A DNA stretch of 32,711 nt from Elusimicrobiota bacterium (GTDB taxonomy: Bacteria > Elusimicrobiota > Elusimicrobia > UBA1565 > UBA9628): assembly GCA_026388095.1 (NCBI GenBank), contig JAPLKL010000012.1, positions 1 through 32,711 on the forward strand, in the 5' to 3' direction. The notes under the pieces are model-generated. The model did not search any database and was not told the origin of the DNA. It worked only from the letters and a program-made list of their open reading frames with translations. Below, in pieces: positions 7,592-16,215 of this stretch (position 1 is its first letter; each line of letters starts with the position of its first letter). The position numbers and the translations under genes were made by a program.

Positions 7592-8694
7592 GTGCGCTCC
7601 TTGAAGGGGGCGACGAACTCCGCGAAGGCCTCATTGGCCAGGAACAGGCCTTCCCGCGTGAGCCGCGCCCGGCCTCCGTGCCGGGTCACCAGCCCCCGGC
7701 GCTCCAGGTCCTCCCACTCGCGGCGGAACTGGCTTTCCATGTCCGGCTCAAGAGGCAAGCCCGCGACGCGGCGCAAGCCCAGGAACACCCGTTCGCCGAG
7801 CTTGTCCTTGCCCGCCAAGGTCTCGCTCTCCGCCACGGGCCGCGCTCCGGCCTCGACCGTGCGGCAGTACTCGTCGAGGTCGGAGCTATTGCGGCTGCGC
7901 ACTCCGCCCAGATGCGAGGCCGCCGCGCAGCCCAGGCCGACGTACTCTCCCCCCGCCCAGTAGTTCAGGTTGTGGCGCGACTCGTGACCGGGCTTGGCGA
8001 AGTTGGAGATCTCATAGTGGCAGAGCCCCGCCGCCGCGATGCGGCCGATGGCGGCCTCGAGCAGTTCGCGGCCGGAATCCTCGTCGGGCATGAACCCGGA
8101 GCGTCCCAACGGAGTCTCTTCATGGACATCGAGCCCATACAGCGAGAGATGGTCCGGCCCCAGGGCCAGGGCCCGGTCGAGGTCCTCTCGGAACACGGCC
8201 GCGCTCTGCCCGGGCAGGCCGCAGATGAGGTCCACGGACAGCGACCAATCGCCGGCCTGACGGGCCAGCGCGAAGGCCCGCAGGCAGTCCTGGGCCGAAT
8301 GACGCCGGCCCGCCGCCTGCAAGACCCGGTCGTCGAGGGATTGCAGACCCAGGCTCAGACGGGTCACTCCCGCCCGCCGCAAAGCCGCCAGCTTGTCGCG
8401 ATCGAGGCTCTCCGGGTTGGCCTCGAACGTCACTTCCCGGTAGCGCCCCTTGGGCAGGCGGGCGAAAAGCTCCTCGATCTGCCCGGCGCCGAGCTCCGAG
8501 GGCGTGCCGCCGCCCACGTAGAGAGTCTCAAGGTCCGGCAGAGGGCCCCGGAGCGCCGCTTCGGCCTCCAGCGCCGCGAGGTAGCGCGGGATGTCGGCGC
8601 TCCGCCCGGGGAAGGAGGTGAAGTCGCAGTATCCGCACTTCCCCGAGCAGAACGGGAGATGGACGTAAAGACCCAGCGGGCCTGCTTCTGCCAA
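7588..8694 (-). CDS. hemW: Radical SAM heme chaperone HemW-like protein
   Basis: 368 residues. The radical SAM cysteines are C16, C20 and C23 (CSGKCGYCDF). The Phe after Cys-x-Asp, in place of a fourth Cys, fits HemW rather than coproporphyrinogen dehydrogenase HemN. Further family motifs are YVGGGTPSEL, VTFEANPESLD, GVTRLSLGLQSLDD and HYEISNFAKPGHESRHNLNYW. It binds heme and an iron-sulphur cluster and is thought to pass heme to target proteins; direct coproporphyrinogen oxidation is unlikely. The start is TTG at 8694, preceded by GAGGACC about 7 bases upstream, 11 bases after the slipin stop. The stop overlaps phoH as ATGA. Confidence 0.93.
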   Translation of the reverse strand: MAEAGPLGLYVHLPFCSGKCGYCDFTSFPGRSADIPRYLAALEAEAALRGPLPDLETLYVGGGTPSELGAGQIEELFARLPKGRYREVTFEANPESLDRDKLAALRRAGVTRLSLGLQSLDDRVLQAAGRRHSAQDCLRAFALARQAGDWSLSVDLICGLPGQSAAVFREDLDRALALGPDHLSLYGLDVHEETPLGRSGFMPDEDSGRELLEAAIGRIAAAGLCHYEISNFAKPGHESRHNLNYWAGGEYVGLGCAAASHLGGVRSRNSSDLDEYCRTVEAGARPVAESETLAGKDKLGERVFLGLRRVAGLPLEPDMESQFRREWEDLERRGLVTRHGGRARLTREGLFLANEAFAEFVAPFKERT

Positions 8695-8705
8695 CCTGGT
8701 CCTCG

Positions 8706-9446
8706 CTAGTTCTTCTTGATGAACATCGAGATCACGTCGATCGGGACCGGGAATATGGTCGTGGTGTTCTTGTCCACGGCTATCTCGGACAGGGTCTGCA
8801 GATAGCGCAGCTGGATCGCGGCCGGGTTCTGAGAGAGCACCGCCGCGGCCTGGCCGAGCTTCTCGGACGCCTGCAGTTCGCCTTCCGCGTGGATGATCTT
8901 GGCCCGGCGCTCGCGCTCGGCCTCGGCCTGCTTGGCCATGGCGCGCAGCATCTCCGGAGCGAAATCGACATTCTTGATCTCGACCGTGCTCACCTTGACG
9001 CCCCAGGGCTCGGTATGGGCGTCGAGGATTTTCTGGAGCTCGGCGTTGATCTGGTCGCGCTGGGCCAGGAGCGCTTCCATGTCCAGCTTGCCCAGCACGC
9101 TGCGCAGCGTGGTCTGGGCGATCTGGGAAGTCGCATAAAGATAATTCTCGATCTGGATGACGGCCTTCTCCGGGTCCATGACCCGGAAATAGACCACGGC
9201 ATTGACCTTGATCGAGACGTTGTCCCGCGTGATGACGTCCTGCGGCGGCACATCGAGCGTCACGGTGCGCAAGCTCACGCGCTGGGCGCTCATGATGCCC
9301 GGGACCACGATGATCGGCCCGGGGCCGCTCACCTTCCAGAGGCGGCCGAGGACGAAGACGACCATGCGGTCATACTCCGTGATGATCTTGATGGACATCA
9401 GGGCCACGACGATGATGATGAGGACCGGCATCGAGACTATTCCCAT
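8706..9446 (-). CDS. Slipin / SPFH (band 7) membrane protein
   Basis: 246 residues. One N-terminal membrane helix ([17 protein letters not shown]) is followed by an SPFH domain with the slipin pattern ([77 protein letters not shown]). A charged helical region with [20 protein letters not shown] comes next and a hydrophobic C-terminus ends it. Slipins form membrane-bound oligomers involved in membrane organisation. The usual NfeD-type partner protease is not next to it. A strong Shine-Dalgarno AAGGAGG lies about 10 bases before the ATG. It is probably the first gene of the run down to 1500. Confidence 0.95.
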   Translation of the reverse strand: MGIVSMPVLIIIVVALMSIKIITEYDRMVVFVLGRLWKVSGPGPIIVVPGIMSAQRVSLRTVTLDVPPQDVITRDNVSIKVNAVVYFRVMDPEKAVIQIENYLYATSQIAQTTLRSVLGKLDMEALLAQRDQINAELQKILDAHTEPWGVKVSTVEIKNVDFAPEMLRAMAKQAEAERERRAKIIHAEGELQASEKLGQAAAVLSQNPAAIQLRYLQTLSEIAVDKNTTTIFPVPIDVISMFIKKN

Positions 9447-9498
9447 CTTGGAGGCCTCCTTGGAATGGACGTCCGGCAGATTCTCCCAAATATGCGTC

Positions 9499-9518
9499 TC
9501 GCGCGCAAGTGCGCGCGA
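9499..9518 (-). terminator. GC-rich hairpin, possible terminator
   Basis: A perfect 8-bp stem (TCGCGCGC with GCGCGCGA) has a 4-base loop and lies about 20 bases downstream of the YfhO-like gene stop. Read on the minus strand it is followed by a weak U-containing stretch (ATATTT). A third GTGCGCGCG copy at 9522-9530 could pair in competition. Confidence 0.4.
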
Positions 9519-9536
9519 ACAGTGCGCGCGTACGAG

Positions 9537-11744
9537 CTACCAGGCCAGCAGGGCCACCCCGGCGGCGCCCAGGCTGGCCAAGGCCAAGCCCAGCCGCAGC
9601 CGCGGCGCGGTCAGTTCCAGGCGCAGGGTGTGCCGCCCCGGCGGCATCAGGCAGCCGACGAGGGCATGGTTGGTCCGATAGAGCGGAGTCTCGCGGCCGT
9701 CGAGCCAGGCCCGCCAGCCCGGATACCAGATCTGGCTGAGGATCAGGAAGTTGCGGCCGCGGCTGTCCACATCGTACCAATACCGGTCGTAGCCGCGGCG
9801 CGCCAGCCGCGCCACGCCGCCGGAGAGTTCGAGGTCCTGCGGCGGCAGGTCCGCGACATAGGCTTCCCGCGCCGAACCGGACGCGGCAACCGCCGCCAGA
9901 GACTCCGTGTCGCCGGCGACCCTCCGGACCGCGGTGGCGAAGTAAGCGGGCCCCAGCGGCCGCGTGTCCCGCCAGACCCGCACAGGCAGGCGCGTCATTC
10001 CCTGGTAGAAATCGAAGACCGGGACGCCCTGGGACTCGCCGGCAGGCGCATAGCCGATCCCCTCCAAAGCGACCGGCCCGTTGGCCACGATGGCCTCGAT
10101 GTCCAGGGCTCTGAGCAAGTCCGGCTTAGCGATAGATTCCAAGTCGGTCCACACCACAGGCCATCGCGGCGCGCGGCGCGCATCCCCGTACTTGAGCACC
10201 GAGAAGTAGTCCTGGAAATGCTTGAGGTTGAGCGGCTCGTAGCCGTTGGCCATGTCGATGCCCAGATAGCCGGCGGCCCCATAAGGGATGGCGCGGCGGC
10301 CGATGGCCGCGACCCGGCCATGCCCCGCGGCCCGCCGCAGCGGAGCGTAGAAGGCTTGCTGCGGAAAGATATCGGCCAGGGGAACGGCGACCGGAATCAT
10401 CCGCCAGGCGTTGTCCAGGAGCGGCAGCATCCCCAAAGAGGCGACGAGGGCCGGGCCGGGCAGCGCGGGCGTCAGCGCCAGGGCCGCCGCCAGCGCCAGC
10501 CCGCCCGCGGACACGGCCAGAGAGCCGCTCTTCCAGGCCGCCGCGAACCCGAAGCCCAAGAGAGCGGCCGCGCCGCAGGTCAGGCCGAAGCCCCGCCGCG
10601 ATCTTCCCCCGTCCGAAGCGCAGAGCGTCATCAGCCCCCGGCCTGCCAGGACGACGAGGGCGAACTGCTCCAAGAGGAGCAGGCGCGAATGGAGCCGGAA
10701 GAGCTTGAAGCCGGGGACCACGGCGTAGGCGAGCCGCAGTGCCGGTCCGTCGAAGCAGAAGACGGGCAACGCCAGGCAGACCGCCGCAAAAGCCAGGCTG
10801 CGCCTCCCGTCCTTCCAGAAGGCCAGGACGCAGGCGGGCAGCAGCCAAAGGCCGAAGTAGAGGCTCCTCTCCCAGCCCTCCGGACCGCTGCTCCGGTAAG
10901 GGTCGAGCAGCGTCCCGATATCCGACCAAGTGGGCATCCCACGGACTGCGAACGAAGGATCGAAGTTCAGGCGCGTGCTCAGCGAGACGAACTCCAGGCG
11001 CGGCAGGAGGTCCGGCGCCGCGATCAGCAGGCCGATGGCTCCCGCCGCAGCCAGACTCCCCAGAGCCCTCCACCTCGCGGCTCCGGCCATAGGCCGCAAC
11101 CGGCAGGCCGCGAAGAGCGCGGAAGCGAGGATGAGATAATAGGCCCCCTGGGCATAGCCCGTCATCAGGCACAGCGCGAAGACGGCTGCCGACGCCGCGA
11201 TCCGGCGCCCCCCGGGCCTCTCCAGGAGGCGGTCCAGCGACCAGAACAGGAGCGGAGTCAGGGCGTAGAGGCTCAGGACCGCGAACCAGCCGGCGTCGAT
11301 CATCTGCAGGCAGCGATGGCAGAACATGTAGCCGGCGGCGCAGAAGAAAGCCACGCTGCTCTCATGGAAGAGCCGCAGAGTCAGGAGATACATGGCCAGG
11401 CCCGCGGCCAGCACGGTGGCCAGAATCATGAGGTTGGTGGCCCTTGCGACGGGCAAGAAGAGATAGAACCAATGGGTCGGGAACGTCGCCATCGCGGCGG
11501 GCGCGGCGAAGGCGGGCGTCCCGCAGTTCACGGCCGGATTCCACAGAGCCAAAGACCCCTCCTCGGAGAGGGCCTTCTGGAAGACGGACTTGGTCCCGAC
11601 CAGGTAGGCGATGATGTCGGAGCGGGGAGAATAGACGATGCCCCGGCCCAGCCACAGCGCTTGGAAGAAGCCCAGCCCGAGGACCGTCAAGGCGGCGATG
11701 GGAAGCAGCGCGGGGCGGGATCCTTCGTGGGGCTGGCGGGGCAT
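9537..11744 (-). CDS. YfhO-family multi-pass membrane protein
   Basis: 735 residues with many hydrophobic helices in the first 470 residues, including a PIAALTVLGLGFFQALWLG start, and a soluble C-terminal region. The first loop has SPRSDIIAYLV, LWNPAVNCGTPAFA and FPTHWFYLFLP, which is the pattern of YfhO / GT-C-like proteins. A late extracytoplasmic segment has GIDMANGYEPLNLKHFQDYF. YfhO proteins are implicated in glycosylation of teichoic acid or other cell-surface polymers, or resemble polyprenyl-phosphate-dependent GT-C enzymes; the donor and acceptor here are not known. It is transcribed away from the glycan cluster across a 71-base divergent gap. A TATGAT hexamer lies 11 bases before its ATG. 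Confidence 0.85.
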   Translation of the reverse strand: MPRQPHEGSRPALLPIAALTVLGLGFFQALWLGRGIVYSPRSDIIAYLVGTKSVFQKALSEEGSLALWNPAVNCGTPAFAAPAAMATFPTHWFYLFLPVARATNLMILATVLAAGLAMYLLTLRLFHESSVAFFCAAGYMFCHRCLQMIDAGWFAVLSLYALTPLLFWSLDRLLERPGGRRIAASAAVFALCLMTGYAQGAYYLILASALFAACRLRPMAGAARWRALGSLAAAGAIGLLIAAPDLLPRLEFVSLSTRLNFDPSFAVRGMPTWSDIGTLLDPYRSSGPEGWERSLYFGLWLLPACVLAFWKDGRRSLAFAAVCLALPVFCFDGPALRLAYAVVPGFKLFRLHSRLLLLEQFALVVLAGRGLMTLCASDGGRSRRGFGLTCGAAALLGFGFAAAWKSGSLAVSAGGLALAAALALTPALPGPALVASLGMLPLLDNAWRMIPVAVPLADIFPQQAFYAPLRRAAGHGRVAAIGRRAIPYGAAGYLGIDMANGYEPLNLKHFQDYFSVLKYGDARRAPRWPVVWTDLESIAKPDLLRALDIEAIVANGPVALEGIGYAPAGESQGVPVFDFYQGMTRLPVRVWRDTRPLGPAYFATAVRRVAGDTESLAAVAASGSAREAYVADLPPQDLELSGGVARLARRGYDRYWYDVDSRGRNFLILSQIWYPGWRAWLDGRETPLYRTNHALVGCLMPPGRHTLRLELTAPRLRLGLALASLGAAGVALLAW

Positions 11745-11753
11745 CTCCGGGCC

Positions 11754-11762
11754 GTATCATAC
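11754..11762. promoter_or_regulatory. Divergent -10-like element between YfhO and methyltransferase genes
   Basis: The sequence GTATCATAC gives TATCAT on the plus strand and TATGAT on the minus strand. The latter ends 11 bases before the YfhO-like ATG, predicting a very short leader of about 5 bases. The -35 regions are not obvious. Confidence 0.4.
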
Positions 11763-11815
11763 CATCTTCGCCCGGTGTTGTCGTGGGGCGGCGGAAAATG
11801 CGAGGATGCCTTCCT

Positions 11816-12697
11816 ATGGACCACCTTGCCGGCTGCCCCGTATGCGGCGCGGACTCCCCCGCCGCAGCCGGAGCGCCCGGCTGCCCGCGCTGCGGCCTGG
11901 CGGCGCGCCGGGATGCGGAAGGGATATGGACCGTCGCCACTGCGGAGGATATCCGCTATCCGCAGGATGGCAACGCGCGCATGAGTCAGCTCGAGGAAAA
12001 GAGCTTCTGGTTCCGGCACCGCAACCAGGTCATCCTGGCGGTCATGCGCCGCTTGCCATGGAGCGGGACGCTCATCGACGTGGGCGGAGGCAACGGCCTG
12101 CAGAGCGCCCTTCTCCAGACGCTCAGCGACGCCGTGGTGCTGCTGGAGCCCGGACGCCAAGGCTGCCTGCAGGCGCTCCGGCGGGGCGTGGGCCGCGTCA
12201 TCCAGGGGACTCTGCCGGCCCTCTCCCTGCGGCCCGGCAGCCTGGGCGGGCTCGCCTGTTTCGACGTGGTCGAGCATCTTCCCGACCCGGCGCCGCTCCT
12301 GGCCGAGAGCCGACGCGTCCTGGCCCCCGGGGGACGGGTCTACATCACCGTCCCCGCCTACGGGACGCTGTGGAGCGGCGAGGACGACGAGGCCCGCCAT
12401 TGCCGAAGGTACACGGCCCGCAGCCTGCGCGAGACCCTGACCGCGGCCGGTTTCGAGGTCGAATTCCTCACCGGCTTCTTCCGGATGCTCGTGCTTCCCA
12501 TCCTTCTGTTCCGGGCAGCCCCCTACCGGCTCGGGCTGAGCCGCCGACCCGGCGCCCCGGGGCGGGAGCACGTCCCCGGGCCCTTGGTTTCCTGGACGCT
12601 GGGTCCCTGCCTGCGCAGAGAGCTGCGGCGCATCAGTTCCGGAGAGAGCCTGTCCTGGGGAGCCTCATGGTTCCTGGTAGGCCGGGTTAGGGTATAA
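11816..12697 (+). CDS. Class I SAM-dependent methyltransferase with N-terminal Zn-ribbon
   Basis: 293 residues from the ATG at 11816; an upstream in-frame start at 11783 is possible. The N-terminus has two CxxC pairs (CPVCGAD and CPRCGL), as in many glycan- and polyketide-linked methyltransferases. The methyltransferase fold shows motif I LIDVGGGNGLQ, a motif II-like DVVEHLPDPAPLLAESRRVLAPGGR and a following VPAYGTLWSGEDD. HCRRYTARSLRETLTAAGFEVEFLTGFF is the common end of the domain, followed by a hydrophobic stretch of about 15 residues. It stands first in a run with a glycosyltransferase, an acetyltransferase and an aminotransferase, so a sugar or lipid-linked sugar is a likely substrate; that is inference. 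Confidence 0.87.
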   Translation: MDHLAGCPVCGADSPAAAGAPGCPRCGLAARRDAEGIWTVATAEDIRYPQDGNARMSQLEEKSFWFRHRNQVILAVMRRLPWSGTLIDVGGGNGLQSALLQTLSDAVVLLEPGRQGCLQALRRGVGRVIQGTLPALSLRPGSLGGLACFDVVEHLPDPAPLLAESRRVLAPGGRVYITVPAYGTLWSGEDDEARHCRRYTARSLRETLTAAGFEVEFLTGFFRMLVLPILLFRAAPYRLGLSRRPGAPGREHVPGPLVSWTLGPCLRRELRRISSGESLSWGASWFLVGRVRV

Positions 12698-12698
12698 T
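12693..12698 (+). promoter_or_regulatory. -10 box TATAAT upstream of the glycosyltransferase gene
   Basis: A perfect TATAAT overlaps the methyltransferase stop codon, 35 bases before the ATG at 12734. The -35 candidate TTCCTG at 12671-12676 is poor. It would give the sugar genes their own promoter. Confidence 0.5.
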
Positions 12699-12733
12699 AG
12701 GCGTTCCGATCCTCAGCCCCGCGCGAGATTCCC

Positions 12734-13690
12734 ATGGAACCCACCTCCCCCGACCAGCCGGACGGAATCTCCGTGGTCGTCCCCGTCTACAACAGCGAGA
12801 CGTCGCTGCCGGAGCTCGCTCGGCGGCTCCTGGCCGTCCTCGCAGGACTCTCTTCCGCGCACGAGGTGATCTTCGTCGACGACGGCAGTCAGGACCGGAG
12901 CGGCTCGGTCCTACAGGACCTGGCCCGGCGGCACCCCGCCATACGCGCCATCCCGCTGATGCGCAACTACGGGCAGCACAATGCGCTCCTGTGCGGGATC
13001 CGCTCCGCGCGGTACGGCACCACCGTGACGATCGACGACGACCTGCAGAACCCTCCGGAAGAGATCCCCAAGCTGTTGTCGCGGCTGAAGGAAGGCTGCG
13101 ACGTGGTCTACGGCACACCGGCCCGGGAGACACATTCCGGCTGGAGGAATGCCGCCTCGCTGATGACCAAATGGACCCTCCAGCACGCCATGGGAGCCGA
13201 GGTCGCCGGCAGCGTCAGCGCCTTCCGCGTCTTCCGGACTCCTCTGCGGGACGCTTTTTCCCACTTTGCGGGTTCGCGCTTATCCATCGACGTGCTGCTG
13301 ACCTGGGGGACGACCCGCTTCACGACGGTAGCCGTGGCGCACGAGCCGCGCCGCCACGGCACCTCGCAATACACCTTCTTCAAGCTCATGACCCACGCCG
13401 CCAACATGCTGTTGGGCTTCAGCACCTGGCCGCTGCGGGTCACCACCGCGCTGGGCCTGCTCCTCTCAGGATTCGGGGTCTGCGTGCTGGGCTACGTGAT
13501 CGGCCGGTACTGGATCAATCACGGCAGCGTCCCGGGCTTCCCGTTCCTGGCCTGCATCATCGCGATCTTCTCCGGCGCCCAGCTCCTCTGCATCGGCATC
13601 ATCGGCGAGTACCTCGCGCGCATCTACGCGCGCACCATGGATCAGCCTGCATACGTGCCGCGCGGGCCCGAGCCTCCCACGCTGCGATGA
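12734..13690 (+). CDS. Glycosyltransferase family 2, ArnC/DPM1-like, with two membrane helices
   Basis: 318 residues. The N-terminal GT-A domain has SVVVPVYNSE, the VIFVDDGSQDRS nucleotide-sugar motif and TIDDDLQNPPEEIPKL (DDD for metal binding). HRRHGTSQ-like basic residues occur as EPRRHGTSQY. Two C-terminal membrane helices (about 235-260 and 270-300) end in GIIGEYLARIYART, the signature of polyprenyl-phosphate glycosyltransferases such as ArnC and GtrB. It likely moves a sugar from a nucleotide donor to undecaprenyl phosphate. The stop overlaps the next ATG (ATGA). With WecD/WecE-like genes behind it, the sugar could be an amino-deoxy sugar; this is inferred. Confidence 0.93.
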   Translation: MEPTSPDQPDGISVVVPVYNSETSLPELARRLLAVLAGLSSAHEVIFVDDGSQDRSGSVLQDLARRHPAIRAIPLMRNYGQHNALLCGIRSARYGTTVTIDDDLQNPPEEIPKLLSRLKEGCDVVYGTPARETHSGWRNAASLMTKWTLQHAMGAEVAGSVSAFRVFRTPLRDAFSHFAGSRLSIDVLLTWGTTRFTTVAVAHEPRRHGTSQYTFFKLMTHAANMLLGFSTWPLRVTTALGLLLSGFGVCVLGYVIGRYWINHGSVPGFPFLACIIAIFSGAQLLCIGIIGEYLARIYARTMDQPAYVPRGPEPPTLR

Positions 13691-14442
13691 GGAAGCGCGC
13701 GGCTGGCGGCAGTCCCGCAGTCCTCTCACCCTTGGACCAGAAGCGCTTCGGCGTCAGGACCGCGAAGGCGGCTGACTTCAACTCCGCGCAGTGGCCTCGG
13801 CTGAGCTCGTTCTGTAGGGACAAGGGAGTCGAATTCTGCATCGCGCGCTGCTCGGCCGATGACCTCGATGCGGCGCGGACGCTCGAGGCGCAGGGGTTCC
13901 GCCTGGCGGACACCCTCGTCTATTATCAGCGGCTTCTGCCGGGCGGGCTCGACGGGGTCCCCGAGCCGTCCATCGAGGTGCGCCCCCTGCGCAGGGGCGA
14001 GGAAAGGCCGGTCCGCGAGCTCGCGCGCCGGGCTTTCCGCGGCTACCCGGGCCACTACCGATGCGATGGGCGCCTGCCCCGGCGCGCCTGCGACGAGGTC
14101 TATGCGGACTGGGCTTATCGTGAAGCCCGGGCGCATCATCGCGGCGAGCGCTGCGTGCGGGTGGCCGAGCGCAACGGACATGTCGCCGGGTTCCTTTCCA
14201 TCCGCTTCAACAGCCCGCAGGAAGCCGAAGGGGTCCTCTTCGCGGTCTGCCCCCGGCTCGGGCGCCAGGGGGTAGGGCAGACCCTGATGCGCGACGGCGT
14301 CGCTTTCTGCGCGGGCCGGAGAGCGCGGCGCATGATCATCTCGACCCAGGTCACGAACCTGCGCTCGCAGAGATGCTGGATCCGCTGCGGCTTCGAGCCG
14401 CTGCGCTTCGTCCACACCTTCCACAAGTGGTTCGACCGATGA
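13687..14442 (+). CDS. GNAT acetyltransferase, WecD/RffC-like
   Basis: 251 residues from the ATG at 13687, which overlaps the glycosyltransferase stop; the reading frame is open farther upstream, but that part is a shadow. The N-terminal half resembles the WecD specificity part (FCIARCSADDLDAARTLEAQGFRLADT). The C-terminal half is the GNAT fold, with VAGFLSIRFN, a CoA-binding-like PRLGRQGVGQTLM and STQVTNLRSQRCWIRCGF. WecD acetylates dTDP-4-amino-4,6-dideoxygalactose. The gene lies directly before a WecE-like aminotransferase, which makes exactly that substrate, so the assignment is supported by context. The two overlap by ATGA. Confidence 0.85.
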   Translation: MRKRAAGGSPAVLSPLDQKRFGVRTAKAADFNSAQWPRLSSFCRDKGVEFCIARCSADDLDAARTLEAQGFRLADTLVYYQRLLPGGLDGVPEPSIEVRPLRRGEERPVRELARRAFRGYPGHYRCDGRLPRRACDEVYADWAYREARAHHRGERCVRVAERNGHVAGFLSIRFNSPQEAEGVLFAVCPRLGRQGVGQTLMRDGVAFCAGRRARRMIISTQVTNLRSQRCWIRCGFEPLRFVHTFHKWFDR

Positions 14443-15566
14443 AGGTCCCCTTCAACAAGCCCGCAGTGCTGGGCCGCGAATTCCGCTACATCCGCGACGC
14501 GGTCCGGCGCGGCCAGCTCTCCGGCGACGGCTACTACACCGGGCGGTGTTCCCGGCTCCTTGAGGACCGGCTGGGCGCGCGCCGGGTCCTATTGACGCCC
14601 TCCTGCACCCATGCTCTGGAGCTGGCGGGGCTCCTGCTGGACCTGAAGCGCGGAGACGAGGTGATCCTTCCCACCTTCACCTTCCCCTCCACTGCCAACG
14701 CCTTCGTCCTCCGTGGGGCGGTCCCCCGTCTTGTCGACATCCGGCCTGACACCCTGAACATGGATGAGAGGCTCCTGGAAGGTGCGCTCTCGCCCCGCAG
14801 CCGGGCCGTCTGTCCCGTGCACTACGCGGGCGTCCCCTGCCGGATGGACCTCATCTGCCGTTGGGCGAGCCGCCGCGGCCTCGCCGTCGTTGAGGACGCA
14901 GCCCAGGCTTTGGGCGCCTCCTGCGCCGGCCGCCCCGCGGCGGCCTGGGGGTCGCTCAACGCTCTGAGCTTCCACGAGACCAAGAACTGCGCCTGCGGCG
15001 AAGGGGGAGCGCTGGTCATCACCGAGCCCAGCCTCGTCGAGCGCGCCGAGATCATGCGCCAGAAGGGGACCGACCGCGCGCAGTTCCTGCGCGGGATGGT
15101 CGACAAATACTCCTGGGTGGACGTGGGCTCGTCTTATGTCCCCTCGGAACTCCAGGCCGCATATCTGCTGGCCCAACTGGAGAGACTGTCCTCCGTGCTC
15201 AAGACCCGCCGGAGGCTTTTCGACACCTACCGCCGGGCCCTGTCCCGGCACCAGGCCAGCGGGCGGCTGCAACTGCCGTCGATCCCGGCCGGCAGCCGCT
15301 CGTCATACCACCTCTTCCACATCCTCCTGGAGGACGAACGCGACCGGGACCGGGTCATGGCGGGGCTGCAGAAGCGAGGGATCCTGGCCATCTTCCATTA
15401 CGTCCCCCTTCACCTCTCGAAGATGGGACGCCGCTTCGGCTATCGGCCGGGCCAGTTCCCGGTGGCGGAATCGGCCAGCGGGAGGCTGCTGCGCCTGCCG
15501 ATGTACAACGCGATGAGCGAGCGAGAGCAGGGCGCCGTGATCCGGACGCTGGAAGCCCTGCTCTAG
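14439..15566 (+). CDS. wecE: dTDP-4-amino-4,6-dideoxygalactose transaminase, WecE/RffA-like
   Basis: 375 residues of the DegT/DnrJ/EryC1 PLP-dependent family. It opens VPFNKPAVLGREFRYI and has the WecE-type GDGYYTGRCSRLLEDRLG, VLLTPSCTHALELAGLLLD, VILPTFTFPSTANAFVLRG, VHYAGVPC and VVEDAAQALGAS. The Schiff-base Lys lies in FHETKNCACGEGGA. Later come QKGTDRAQF, DVGSSYVPSELQAAYL and AIFHYVPLHLS. It converts dTDP-4-keto-6-deoxyglucose to dTDP-Fuc4N. Its product is the presumed substrate of the preceding acetyltransferase. The dTDP-glucose synthetic genes and the downstream transferase and flippase are not in the window. The ATG at 14439 overlaps the previous stop; the longer open frame is not used. 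Confidence 0.93.
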   Translation: MKVPFNKPAVLGREFRYIRDAVRRGQLSGDGYYTGRCSRLLEDRLGARRVLLTPSCTHALELAGLLLDLKRGDEVILPTFTFPSTANAFVLRGAVPRLVDIRPDTLNMDERLLEGALSPRSRAVCPVHYAGVPCRMDLICRWASRRGLAVVEDAAQALGASCAGRPAAAWGSLNALSFHETKNCACGEGGALVITEPSLVERAEIMRQKGTDRAQFLRGMVDKYSWVDVGSSYVPSELQAAYLLAQLERLSSVLKTRRRLFDTYRRALSRHQASGRLQLPSIPAGSRSSYHLFHILLEDERDRDRVMAGLQKRGILAIFHYVPLHLSKMGRRFGYRPGQFPVAESASGRLLRLPMYNAMSEREQGAVIRTLEALL

Positions 15567-15570
15567 CGGA

Positions 15571-16188
15571 TCAGGGCTTGGCCTGGGCCGGCTCCTTGGG
15601 CTTCTCGGCGCGCAGGATGCCCTCGACCTCGATGGCGAGTTGGACCTGCTCTCCGACCATCAGGCCGCCGGCTTCCATGACCTTGTTCCAGGCCAGGCCG
15701 AAGTCCTTGCGATTGAGGCTCCCCGTGGCGGAGCAGGCCGCGCGGTGCCCGCCCCAGGGGTCGTTGACCTCGCCGCCGAAGACCGCGTCGAGCTTGACCG
15801 GCTTGGTCACGCCGTGCATGGTGAGCTCGCCCTCCATGACGAACTTGTCGCCCTTCATCTTGGAGATCCTGGTGCTCACGAACTTGAGTTCCGGATACTT
15901 CCCGACGTCGAAGAAGTCCGGGCTCTTGAGGTGCTTGTCTCGGGCCTCGATGCCGGTGTCGATGCTGGCTGCATCGATGACCGCTTCCACGCGGGCCGCG
16001 GCGGACTCGTGCTTGTCCAGCGTGACCGTTCCCTTGAATTTGGCGAACTTGCCGGGGACCGTGGTGATGCCCAGGTGCTTGATCTTGAAGCCCACCGTGG
16101 AATGGGCCGGGTCGATGTCATAGACCTCGGCCGCGCCCGCCCAGGACGCGCCCAGCGCCAGCGTGACCAGCCATATCGACTTTCTCAT
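15571..16188 (-). CDS. YceI-family periplasmic lipid-binding protein
   Basis: 205 residues with a signal peptide (MRKSIWLVTLALGASWAGA, cut near AEVYD). The YceI beta-barrel pattern is clear: YDIDPAHSTVGFKIKHLGITTVPGKF at the start, DAASIDTGIEARDKHLKSPDFFDVGKYPEL in the centre, then FVMEGELTMHGVTKPVKLD and a final DFGLAWNKV. YceI proteins bind polyisoprenoid or fatty-amide lipids in the periplasm. A purine-rich AGAGGGGGAG Shine-Dalgarno lies just before the ATG. The stop is only 4 bases from the convergent wecE-like stop. The HD-domain gene lies 27 bases upstream on the same strand. Confidence 0.95.
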   Translation of the reverse strand: MRKSIWLVTLALGASWAGAAEVYDIDPAHSTVGFKIKHLGITTVPGKFAKFKGTVTLDKHESAAARVEAVIDAASIDTGIEARDKHLKSPDFFDVGKYPELKFVSTRISKMKGDKFVMEGELTMHGVTKPVKLDAVFGGEVNDPWGGHRAACSATGSLNRKDFGLAWNKVMEAGGLMVGEQVQLAIEVEGILRAEKPKEPAQAKP

Positions 16189-16215
16189 ATCACTCCCCCT
16201 CTCCGCGAATTAGTG

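Noticed and set aside
8889-11984. 1031-residue plus-strand open frame
   Set aside because: It lies antisense to slipin and the YfhO-like gene, which have clear family motifs; the translation is His/Arg/Gly-rich without motifs.
13682-13690. Frameshift between glycosyltransferase and acetyltransferase
   Set aside because: The ATGA overlap and complete domains on both sides fit two coupled genes, as at many other junctions here.
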